A stretch of DNA of 7,626 nucleotides from Flavipsychrobacter sp. Its GTDB lineage: Bacteria > Bacteroidota > Bacteroidia > Chitinophagales > Chitinophagaceae. This document shows, in pieces, positions 1 to 5,082 of the stretch. The stretch is from assembly GCA_021156265.1 (NCBI GenBank), contig JAJNBR010000131.1, positions 1-7,626 on the forward strand. Reading direction: 5' to 3'. How positions within the stretch are numbered: the first letter of the stretch is position 1; the number at the start of each line of letters is the position of its first letter. Made by a program: the position numbers and the translations under genes. Below the pieces are notes generated by a model. The model did no database searches. It was not told the origin of the DNA and saw only the letters and a program-made list of their open reading frames with translations.

Positions 1-89
1 TCTCCCGGTTTCTCATTCATGGTTACCGGTTGGTCGTATAGCTGCTTTATTTCGATACCTGCGTCGGTTATAAACTTCTTGTCGCTCAC
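1..89 (-). CDS. Methylmalonyl-CoA mutase family protein, N-terminal fragment (cut by window edge)
   Basis: Only the first 29 codons are in the window, read leftward from a GTG at 89-87; the gene runs off the left edge. The visible peptide contains 'ITDAGIEIKQLY' and ends 'NEKPG' with a partial codon GA. This resembles the start of Bacteroidota acyl-CoA mutases, where a T(D/E)SGIEIK segment precedes a PGE(F/Y)PFTRG motif. These B12-dependent enzymes interconvert (R)-methylmalonyl-CoA and succinyl-CoA in propionate metabolism. The start is 22 bases after the stop of the DUF7935-like gene on the same strand, so co-transcription is likely. The frame is open upstream but offers no in-frame ATG close by, so GTG is the best start seen. 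The call rests on a short fragment; large versus small subunit cannot be told. Confidence 0.62.
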   Translation of the reverse strand, partial: MSDKKFITDAGIEIKQLYDQPVTMNEKPG

Positions 90-111
90 TGATAAGTTTT
101 TAAATAGAAGA

Positions 112-663
112 CTATCGACCGTTATATGAAAGCATTTTTTTTGCTTCTTCGTTAATCATATCGAGTGCCACTTCGGTCGGCAATGTTTCGGTTGTCAGTA
201 CAAAATCTACTATACGTCCGTGCAATTCATGGGCGGGTGCATCGGGTTGCAGTTGTTTGGCTATCTGGTTGATCATGTTGATCTCCTGCTCTTTTACACC
301 CTTTACGGTATCCCATACCTGCTTAGATACGTATATCTGTTGCGACAGGTTATGCTCAAATTCGGTTTTAATGTTGAATACAAGGCTCTGCTGGAGATCG
401 TTTACGGTCATCCCCGACTGGTAGACCCTTGGGATGATCTGGCGGGGATGGATACGCTCGATGAAGAGTACGAGACGCTCGTATGCCTGCAGGCGTAGGC
501 GCATGGTCGTTTCCTGGCCGTCCTGGAAGAGCGCCAGCTGCTTGCGGGTGATCTCGGAAACCAGGAAGCGTTTTACGATCATGTAGCTGCTTATCAAAAC
601 GATAAGCGCCGGAATTGTGTATTTGAGAATCTCTAGTGCGGTGACCATGTCAGTTAATTGCAT
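112..663 (-). CDS. DUF7935-like membrane-anchored protein of unknown function
   Basis: I place the start at the ATG at 663-661 (183 aa). The frame stays open to a TTG at 702-700 (196 aa), and another ATG lies at 648-646. One hydrophobic segment at about residues 13-30 (ILKYTIPALIVLISSY region) is followed by basic residues KR, indicating an N-terminal anchor with the rest in the cytoplasm. The soluble part has a conserved-looking RLQAYERLVLFIERI (57-71) and EFEHNLSQQIY (101-111), the pattern I associate with the Bacteroidota DUF7935 family. That family is often found beside methylmalonyl-CoA mutase genes, as here with a 22-base gap. No catalytic motif is visible and no function can be assigned. 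Confidence 0.75.
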   Translation of the reverse strand: MQLTDMVTALEILKYTIPALIVLISSYMIVKRFLVSEITRKQLALFQDGQETTMRLRLQAYERLVLFIERIHPRQIIPRVYQSGMTVNDLQQSLVFNIKTEFEHNLSQQIYVSKQVWDTVKGVKEQEINMINQIAKQLQPDAPAHELHGRIVDFVLTTETLPTEVALDMINEEAKKMLSYNGR

Positions 664-707
664 CGCAAAATAAGCGATTTTTTCGCGTTGATTATGATAC
701 AACTAGC

Positions 708-732
708 TTATGGTGCTGCCCGGGTGCCATAA
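708..732. repeat. Inverted repeat TTATGG-N13-CCATAA in the divergent intergenic region
   Basis: Perfect 6-base arms lie at 708-713 and 727-732, around a GC-rich centre containing the palindrome CCCGGG (719-724). It sits between the divergent genes starting at 663 (minus) and 811 (plus), where a shared operator would be expected. Read on the minus strand, 729-715 also shows TGGCA followed by GG-N10-GC spacing, the invariant spacing of a sigma-54 promoter, though the bases just before GC are CA rather than TT. There is no T-run on either side, so a terminator is unlikely. Function is unproven. Confidence 0.4.
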
Positions 733-763
733 AAGCAGCTGGCTTTGAATTATACTCTTCATA

Positions 764-779
764 TGGCATAGTTTTTTAA
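764..779 (+). promoter_or_regulatory. Weak sigma-54-like element upstream of the DUF2383 gene
   Basis: TGGCATAGTTTTTTAA has a good -24 half (TGGCA) and a T-rich spacer, but TA where GC is expected at -12. It begins 47 bases before the ATG at 811, close to the 40-44 base offset of the other candidates. Alternatively, TTTG at 744-747 followed 21 bases later by TAGTTTTT (769-776) loosely fits the Bacteroidota housekeeping promoter (TTTG, about 19 bases, TAnnTTTG). The two readings overlap and the sequence alone does not decide. Confidence 0.18.
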
Positions 780-810
780 CACCTCGGTTAAACCATCTAA
801 ATACTTTTTT

Positions 811-1281
811 ATGCAAAATCAGGAAACCTCTGTGGAGATACTAAATGACTTAGTGAAGGTTAACAACGACAGGATAGCCGGCTATGAGCGCGCGATAAAC
901 GAAGCAAAAGACCTGGATGTAGACCTGAAAGCAACTTTTGAAGGAATGATACGTGAAAGCGAACAGTACAAGCAGGAACTGGTCAGCAAAGTTCGAGAGT
1001 GCGGCGGTGAGGCAGAAGAAGGTACTACAACATCAGGCAAAATATACCGCGCGTGGATGGATGTAAAAGCCACATTTACCGGCAGCGACAGAAAAGCTAT
1101 TTTGTCTTCGTGCGAATTTGGCGAAGATGCAGCGCTACGCGCCTACGAGGCCGCGTTACATTCAGATAATGAACTGAGTCCTGAGGTGCGCAGTGTTATC
1201 AATGATCAGCATCACTCGCTGAGGAGCTCACACGACCTGATAAAGAAATACCGCGATGCTCAAGATTCAATGGGCCGCTAA
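811..1281 (+). CDS. PA2169 family (DUF2383) four-helix-bundle protein
   Basis: This is a 156-residue soluble protein with no signal peptide or membrane segment, the usual size for this ferritin-like family. Diagnostic stretches are NNDRIAGYERA (18-28), SGKIYRAWMDVKATFTG (75-91) and CEFGEDAALRAYEAAL (101-116), all amphipathic and helical. Candidate metal-type residues include E26, E105, E113 and the histidines at 134, 135 and 141, but metal binding is not established for the family. Such genes are often seen among stress or stationary-phase genes in Bacteroidota and Proteobacteria. The next gene follows after 45 bases with no terminator between, so the two are probably one transcription unit. 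Each encodes a four-helix-bundle-type protein, one cytoplasmic and one exported. The ATG at 811 gives the complete family N-terminus. Confidence 0.85.
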   Translation: MQNQETSVEILNDLVKVNNDRIAGYERAINEAKDLDVDLKATFEGMIRESEQYKQELVSKVRECGGEAEEGTTTSGKIYRAWMDVKATFTGSDRKAILSSCEFGEDAALRAYEAALHSDNELSPEVRSVINDQHHSLRSSHDLIKKYRDAQDSMGR

Positions 1282-1326
1282 ACTACCCATGTTTAATCTT
1301 TAACCTCATAAATTGATAACAACTAC

Positions 1327-1899
1327 ATGAAAAAACTCATTATTATCGGAAACATAATACTTGCAGGAACATTTTTCCTTGCTTCATGCGATAGTACAAC
1401 CAGTGAAAAGATTGAGGAACGTGCTGATACGATAGGCAGCAAGATCGAGGCTTCTGTTGACAGCATGGGTTATAACGATGCTGATGACGATGCCGACTTC
1501 GTACGGGAGGCCGTAAAGTCGAACAATATGGAGCTGCATATGCTAGCAGACGGTAAGACCAAAGGCACTGATGCAGAGCTTAAGAGCGCGGCAAAGAAAA
1601 TGGAAGCCGATCACAAAAAGCTGGCTAATGAAATGAAGGCTTATGCTTCAAAAAAGAATATAGAGCTGGATACGGCTGACGCAGATCATGACGATCATGA
1701 CGCTGCAAAAGGTGCAGACTGGGATAAAAAGTGGGTAAATGACATGGTGGACGACCATGAGCGTGACATTAAGAAATTTGAGGACGCTGAAAAAGATGTG
1801 CAGGATGCTGAGCTTAAATCAATGATCAGCAAGGCACTGCCAACATTGCGCGAGCATCTGGAAATGTCGAAAAAACTACAGCAAAAGTTTAATAAATAA
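1327..1899 (+). CDS. DUF4142 domain lipoprotein, envelope-located
   Basis: This 190-residue protein has a lipoprotein signal: MKK, a hydrophobic core at about 4-19, and lipobox LAS-C with C21 as the lipidated residue. After a polar linker, residues 56-187 form a DUF4142 (ferritin-like, helical) domain. Signs are DFVREAVKSNNMELHM (57-72), ADHKKLANEMKAYA (94-107), VDDHERDIKKFE (141-152) and LPTLREHL (171-178), with H95, H143 and H177 at the places this family usually keeps them. An Asp/His-rich insertion at about 115-131 (DTADADHDDHDAA) is unusual and could bind cations, which is inference. I see no clear acidic surface-export signal after C21, so a periplasm-facing anchor is my guess. It probably shares a transcript with the DUF2383 gene and is followed by a hairpin. 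Molecular function of DUF4142 is unknown. Confidence 0.85.
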   Translation: MKKLIIIGNIILAGTFFLASCDSTTSEKIEERADTIGSKIEASVDSMGYNDADDDADFVREAVKSNNMELHMLADGKTKGTDAELKSAAKKMEADHKKLANEMKAYASKKNIELDTADADHDDHDAAKGADWDKKWVNDMVDDHERDIKKFEDAEKDVQDAELKSMISKALPTLREHLEMSKKLQQKFNK

Positions 1900-1928
1900 T
1901 TTAAGACTGGGGGTCTGGTAAATAGAGC

Positions 1929-1958
1929 AAGGGTCGGCTACAATTGTAACCGGCCCTT
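1929..1958 (+). terminator. Hairpin terminator after the DUF4142 lipoprotein gene
   Basis: Arms AAGGGTCGG (1929-1937) and CCGGCCCTT (1950-1958) pair over 9 bases with one T-G wobble. One C/A mismatch follows, then an inner TAC/GTA stem with an AATT tetraloop. It begins 30 bases after the stop at 1899. The downstream tract is CATATTTTAT rather than a clean T-run, so efficiency is uncertain. The near-perfect symmetry means it could also act on the minus strand. Confidence 0.65.
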
Positions 1959-2058
1959 CATATTTTATAAAATATAGGTTCTATTCTTATTTCGTTGAAA
2001 ATAAATTTATTGTGCTCTTCTGCTGTAGAGCCTTTTCTACATTTCGCGTTATAGCTGT

Positions 2059-2075
2059 GTTTCAGAACTGTTAAG
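2059..2075 (+). promoter_or_regulatory. Shared 17-base motif GTTTC(A/T)GAACTGTTAAG, copy 1
   Basis: GTTTCAGAACTGTTAAG lies 136 bases before the 2212 start codon. The same motif with one difference (16 of 17) occurs on the minus strand at 5028-5012, between the kinase and rpoN genes. A length-17 near-match restricted to two intergenic regions in one 7.6 kb window suggests a regulator binding site or promoter element, but no known consensus was recognised. Confidence 0.4.
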
Positions 2076-2167
2076 CAAAAATGAAGTTGAAAAGAGGGTC
2101 ATCTATATATCGTTGATTTCCACTGGTAAAGGGGGCGTGAGAATAATTAAGAAATAGTCGCTGAAAC

Positions 2168-2183
2168 TGGCAGAGATTTTTCT
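2168..2183 (+). promoter_or_regulatory. Candidate sigma-54 (-24/-12) promoter of the 2212 gene
   Basis: TGGCAGAGATTTTTCT matches the sigma-54 pattern TGGCA-N6-TTGCW except for T in place of G at about -13. GG at 2169-2170 is followed by ten bases and then TC at 2181-2182. Transcription would start near 2194, leaving an untranslated leader of about 18 bases that includes GGAG. Known sigma-54 promoters strongly prefer GC at this place, although I recall E. coli glnHp2 as a natural exception with T. rpoN lies 2.9 kb downstream. Confidence 0.3.
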
Positions 2184-2211
2184 TTAGTAATGATAATTAA
2201 AACGGAGAGTT

Positions 2212-2607
2212 ATGCATTCTCAACAATATAATGAAGCTAATGATAAGGCCACGTTTATGAACACGCTTACAGCTTGTGTAAACAAAGTGGTAAAGGATGG
2301 TTATACAGACAGCTTCAAAGTCACCCAACGTGGACTGTATTCTTGTTCGACAGATAAATATTTTACTCCGGCAGACGTGAAGGTTGTAAACTTTTACCGC
2401 TTTGAGGGTGAATCGGATCCTGCGGACAGCTCGATCTTATATGTAATGGAGACGTCATCAGGTGACAAGGGTACGCTGATCGATGCGTACGGACCCTACG
2501 CCGACGAAAATGTAAATAAGTTCATTCGTGAAGTTGAAGACATGAATAAGAAGGAAGTGCACAGAGATAGCGCGGAGAAAGAAGAACAGAAGCCCGATAT
2601 TGAGTAA
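2212..2607 (+). CDS. Small conserved Bacteroidota protein, commonly mislabelled phosphoribosylpyrophosphate synthetase
   Basis: This 131-residue protein is soluble and has no signal peptide. Its recognisable core is YRFEGESDPADSSILY (62-77) followed by KGTLIDAYGPYAD (86-98), the signature of a small family widespread in Bacteroidota. Databases often call members 'phosphoribosylpyrophosphate synthetase'. The name is not supported: the protein is less than half the length of a real PRPP synthetase and shows no PRPP-binding loop. The C-terminal tail (about 112-131) is charged and probably disordered. It is transcribed alone, between the hairpin at 1929-1958 and the strong terminator at 2625-2656. 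Function is unknown; the neighbours suggest a stress role, which is inference. Confidence 0.75.
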   Translation: MHSQQYNEANDKATFMNTLTACVNKVVKDGYTDSFKVTQRGLYSCSTDKYFTPADVKVVNFYRFEGESDPADSSILYVMETSSGDKGTLIDAYGPYADENVNKFIREVEDMNKKEVHRDSAEKEEQKPDIE

Positions 2608-2624
2608 TATAAGTAAGTGAACAC

Positions 2625-2656
2625 AAAAAAGACAGCCCGACAGGCTGTCTTTTTTT
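2625..2656 (+). terminator. Strong intrinsic terminator after the 2212 gene
   Basis: GACAGCC (2631-2637) and GGCTGTC (2643-2649) form a perfect 7-bp stem with loop CGACA. It is flanked by six A (2625-2630) and a run of seven T (2650-2656). It lies 17 bases after the stop at 2607. The A-run pairs with the T-run, so it may work in both directions. It isolates the SDR gene, whose promoter should then lie in the 43 bases between 2657 and 2699. Confidence 0.9.
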
Positions 2657-2659
2657 GCG

Positions 2660-2675
2660 TGGAACAGATTTTACG
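2660..2675 (+). promoter_or_regulatory. Possible sigma-54-like element before the SDR gene
   Basis: TGGAACAGATTTTACG agrees with the candidate at 2168-2182 at 12 of the first 15 positions and begins 40 bases before the ATG at 2700. GG-N10-AC spacing is kept but the -13 G is A, and the -24 half is TGGAA rather than TGGCA. It is the only promoter-like sequence I see in the short space between the terminator and the gene. Weak on its own. Confidence 0.2.
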
Positions 2676-2699
2676 GGAGATACGGAAAGAAGTAATACA

Positions 2700-3548
2700 A
2701 TGCCTGACAAAAAGCAAACCGATATCAAAACAGCAGAAAAAAAACAGTTTCAGCACCACTTGGATCAACCTGCTGTAAAAGATCATTATAAAGGCAGCGG
2801 CAAGTTGAAAGGTAAAGTGGCTATTGTGACCGGGGGTGATAGCGGCATTGGTCGCTCTGTTGCAGTGCACTACGCGCGAGAAGGGGCAGACGTATCTATC
2901 GTTTATCTGAAAAGCGATGACGACGCCATTGAAACGCAACAAATGGTGGAGAGCGAAGGGCGTAAATGTCTGCTCTTTAAAGGCGATATCAGCGACGAGG
3001 GTTTCTGCAAAGAGGTTGTGGCAATGACCCATAAAGAACTGAAGAAGTTGGATATACTGGTGAACAATGCCGGTACGCACGAAGATGACGAAGACGTAAG
3101 GAATATCGAAACCTCGCAGCTGATCCGGACGTTTGAGGTAAATATTTTTTCCTTCTTCTACTTTACACAGGCCGCGCTGGAGATCATGGAAGAGGGCAGT
3201 ACGATCATCAACACCACGTCAGTCACCGCCTATCGCGGGAGCGAACACCTGATCGATTATGCGTCTACAAAGGGAGCAATCGTTTCTTTCACTCGTTCCC
3301 TGGCAAAAAATCTGGCAGAAAAGAAAATTCGTGTGAACGGTGTAGCTCCGGGTCCGGTGTGGACACCCCTTGTTGTCTACAGTTTTGACAAGGAGCATCT
3401 CGAAAAGTTCGGGAAAGACACACCCCTTGGCAGGGCAGGTTATCCCAACGAGATCGCTCCTGCATACGTTTACCTGGCCTCAGATGATAGCTCCTATATG
3501 ACCGGGCAGATCCTGCATATCAATGGCGGCGACGTTGTGAACGGTTAA
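2700..3548 (+). CDS. SDR family oxidoreductase, general-stress-protein-39 / YghA type
   Basis: This 282-residue NAD(P)-dependent short-chain dehydrogenase has the Rossmann glycine motif TGGDSGIG (44-51), NNAG (122-125), the catalytic tetrad N148, S174, Y187, K191, and PGP at 217-219. The 38-residue N-terminal extension ending GSGKLKGKVAIVTGG is typical of the general-stress subgroup (B. subtilis GSP39/YdaD-like, E. coli YghA-like), which is often stress-induced and sometimes annotated glucose 1-dehydrogenase. The substrate cannot be read from sequence. I use the ATG at 2700; the frame is open to a TTG at 2655, but that codon overlaps the T-run of the preceding terminator. A purine-rich GGAAAGAAG precedes the start. 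The stop codon abuts the stop of the convergent kinase gene with no base between. Confidence 0.92.
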   Translation: MPDKKQTDIKTAEKKQFQHHLDQPAVKDHYKGSGKLKGKVAIVTGGDSGIGRSVAVHYAREGADVSIVYLKSDDDAIETQQMVESEGRKCLLFKGDISDEGFCKEVVAMTHKELKKLDILVNNAGTHEDDEDVRNIETSQLIRTFEVNIFSFFYFTQAALEIMEEGSTIINTTSVTAYRGSEHLIDYASTKGAIVSFTRSLAKNLAEKKIRVNGVAPGPVWTPLVVYSFDKEHLEKFGKDTPLGRAGYPNEIAPAYVYLASDDSSYMTGQILHINGGDVVNG

Positions 3549-4937
3549 TCACTGCACTGGGAAAAACAGTTTGAAAGTGGCGCCGACATCTGGATGGCCG
3601 TTTGCCACTATATATCCTTCATGATTTACCATAATGCGCTGGCATATAGCAAGGCCTATTCCCTTTCCCTCAAATTCCGACTGCTGGGTGTGCAGCCGTT
3701 GGAATATCTGGAACATTTTGGAGATGAATTGGTTGTCGAATCCGATACCATTGTCTGAGATCGTGATCCGGTAAAACAACTTTGAAGCGAGATCTTTGCT
3801 TATATGGGTCAATTCATCGCCGGCTACTTTATCGGCACGGACAGCAATAACCGGTTGAACGTCGTCGCGTGTAAATTTTAGGGAGTTGTCGAGCAGAGAT
3901 TTGAACAGGATATAAAACTGTCGGGGATATCCTCTCAGCTCCGGCAATACTTCGCGGTGTATCACTGCATTCTGTTCTTTTATGCCTTCGTCCAGTTCGG
4001 TAAGCACATTTTTCAGGGTGGCATTCAGATCTACCGGTTCTTTTTCACCTTCTTCCTTTATAAGGCTGGTAAGGTTCACCATGTCGTCTATTAGCTCCTG
4101 CATACGTCCCGCCGAAGCCGAGATCCTGTCAACGGTATCTTTTATTTCGGGATTTTCGGCATCTTTCAGCATGAGTAGCCTGTTGCTGAAGATCCTGATC
4201 TTGCGTAAAGGTTCCTGGAGATCGTGCGAAGCCGCAAAGGCGATCTGCTCCAATTCCGCATGCGAACGTTTCAGATCTACAAGCTTAGTTTGCAATTCTT
4301 CCTGGGCGCTCAGTCGTATCCTCAGTTCTTTTATCATCAACAGGAATAACGCCTGGGTAACGAGGCCAAAAACAACCAGCAGATAGATCAATGTATTAGA
4401 GGCTATTTGCTGGTAATATCGCTTGCTTTCAAACTTCTCGCGCAGCATTTTGTCTTCTCTTTTCAGCATTTGGCCAATGAAGCTGATACTTTCCAGCTTC
4501 CGTTCCCTGCCCTGGAAGTAATAGGGCGAGATGCCCGGGTTTTTACTAGTGTCGGCATATCTAAGGTTATCCTTAATGTCAGACAGCCGGAGCGCGATCG
4601 AACTTCTCAGTAATACAAAAGTCTTCGCCTGCACTTCATTGTCCTTGGTCAGGACCTTCACATTGTCAATAGTAGGCTGTATATGTCGTGAGGCCTGCAT
4701 CAGCTCCTGCACGTAAGTGCTGTCATGGGTGAGCATATAGCCCCGTTCCTTAATGTCCAACTCCTTCAGGAGGCTCTCTAGCCGGTAAAGCTGTGTAATA
4801 ACCCTGTTCGTATGGTCAACCTGGTTAGAATAGTCTCTCAGCGCTCCAAACTGCTTTAGCGAATAGATTGACAGCGCAGCCATTATCACAAATGAGATAA
4901 CGAACCCACTGATTATGACCCTGAATTTCTTTTTCAT
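3549..4937 (-). CDS. CHASE3-type membrane sensor histidine kinase
   Basis: 462 residues. TM1 is at about 7-27 and TM2 at about 183-202, and the loop between them (28-180) looks like a periplasmic CHASE3 sensor domain, including its ERGYMLTHDSTY segment (64-75). A short coiled linker (203-230) leads to a HisKA domain with phospho-acceptor H238 in AASHDLQEPLRKI. The ATP-binding domain follows: N351 in LLDNSLKF (N box), DNGIGF (395-400), an F-box-like FQIFQRLH (409-416) and GKGIGLA (424-430). All catalytic motifs are intact. It has no PAS or receiver domain, so it needs a separate response regulator. The nearest is the sigma-54 activator at 6629, on the other side of the divergent rpoN; this pairing is inference. 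The CHASE3 ligand is unknown. The ATG at 4937 starts directly with the membrane-targeting MKKK sequence. Confidence 0.92.
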   Translation of the reverse strand: MKKKFRVIISGFVISFVIMAALSIYSLKQFGALRDYSNQVDHTNRVITQLYRLESLLKELDIKERGYMLTHDSTYVQELMQASRHIQPTIDNVKVLTKDNEVQAKTFVLLRSSIALRLSDIKDNLRYADTSKNPGISPYYFQGRERKLESISFIGQMLKREDKMLREKFESKRYYQQIASNTLIYLLVVFGLVTQALFLLMIKELRIRLSAQEELQTKLVDLKRSHAELEQIAFAASHDLQEPLRKIRIFSNRLLMLKDAENPEIKDTVDRISASAGRMQELIDDMVNLTSLIKEEGEKEPVDLNATLKNVLTELDEGIKEQNAVIHREVLPELRGYPRQFYILFKSLLDNSLKFTRDDVQPVIAVRADKVAGDELTHISKDLASKLFYRITISDNGIGFDNQFISKMFQIFQRLHTQQSEFEGKGIGLAICQRIMVNHEGYIVANGHPDVGATFKLFFPVQ

Positions 4938-5011
4938 TTGAATTAAATCTCTACATTTTGTAGAACTTATTCCTCATGTAACTGCTTAAAAAACAGTGAT
5001 TAAAACAAACT

Positions 5012-5028
5012 CTTAACAGTTCAGAAAC
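5012..5028 (-). promoter_or_regulatory. Shared 17-base motif GTTTC(A/T)GAACTGTTAAG, copy 2
   Basis: On the minus strand this reads GTTTCTGAACTGTTAAG, one base different from copy 1 at 2059-2075. It lies 75 bases upstream of the kinase ATG and 55 bases upstream of the rpoN ATG. Its inverted partial partner at 5051-5064 starts 22 bases further on. Confidence 0.4.
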
Positions 5029-5040
5029 CGTCCTATCTAT

Positions 5041-5056
5041 TGGCAACTGTGTTTCA
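5041..5056 (+). promoter_or_regulatory. Candidate sigma-54-like promoter of rpoN
   Basis: TGGCAACTGTGTTTCA fits TGGCA-N6-TTGCW with T for G at about -13, exactly the deviation seen at 2168-2183. GG is at 5042-5043 and TC at 5054-5055. It begins 42 bases before the ATG at 5083. If real, rpoN would be partly self-activated through the adjacent activator. Its -12 half overlaps the GTTTCAG motif at 5051, so a repressor or other factor is an alternative reading. Confidence 0.28.
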
Positions 5057-5082
5057 GTGCTTAATCCATGTAAATTAAAAAA

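Larger units (their letters stand above)
1959..2211. other. AT-rich intergenic region with candidate control elements, no gene seen
   Basis: The gap between the genes ending at 1899 and starting at 2212 is 312 bases. Besides the hairpin at 1929-1958 it holds a 6-base inverted repeat TGTAGA-N6-TCTACA (2024-2041), the 17-base motif at 2059-2075, and a sigma-54-like element at 2168-2183. The longest ATG-initiated frame I noticed (from 2081) is only 11 codons, so no small protein is called. GGAG at 2204-2207, four bases before the ATG at 2212, is a possible ribosome binding site. It stands out because Bacteroidota often lack one. Confidence 0.5.
4938..5082. promoter_or_regulatory. Divergent kinase/rpoN control region
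   Basis: These 145 bases separate two divergent starts. They hold an inverted repeat TCTACA-TTT-TGTAGA (4950-4964) in the kinase leader, the same hexamers that form the repeat at 2024-2041. The minus-strand copy of the 17-base motif is at 5012-5028, and a partial plus-strand relative (GTTTCAGTGCTTAA) is at 5051-5064. CAGTGATTAA (4994-5003) and CAGTGCTTAA (5055-5064) are also related. The facing motif copies suggest one regulator serving both genes. No open frame of note is present. Confidence 0.4.

Noticed and set aside
220..498. Plus-strand open frame of 92 codons
   Set aside because: It lies wholly inside and antisense to the DUF7935-like gene, and its product is hydrophobic and resembles no family.
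2010..2045. Housekeeping promoter reading TTG (2010) with TACATTTC (2038)
   Set aside because: The 25-base gap is too long for the Bacteroidota spacing of about 19-21.
2655..2699. TTG start adding 15 residues to the SDR
   Set aside because: The codon falls in the T-run of the terminator, and the family N-terminus fits the ATG at 2700.
2496..3080. Minus-strand open frame of 194 codons
   Set aside because: It is antisense to the end of the 2212 gene, the terminator and the SDR gene, all well supported; Phe/Cys/Ser-rich composition is typical of a shadow frame.
3982..4386. Plus-strand open frame of 134 codons, Ser-rich
   Set aside because: Antisense to the kinase HisKA and ATPase regions; low-complexity composition and no recognisable domain.
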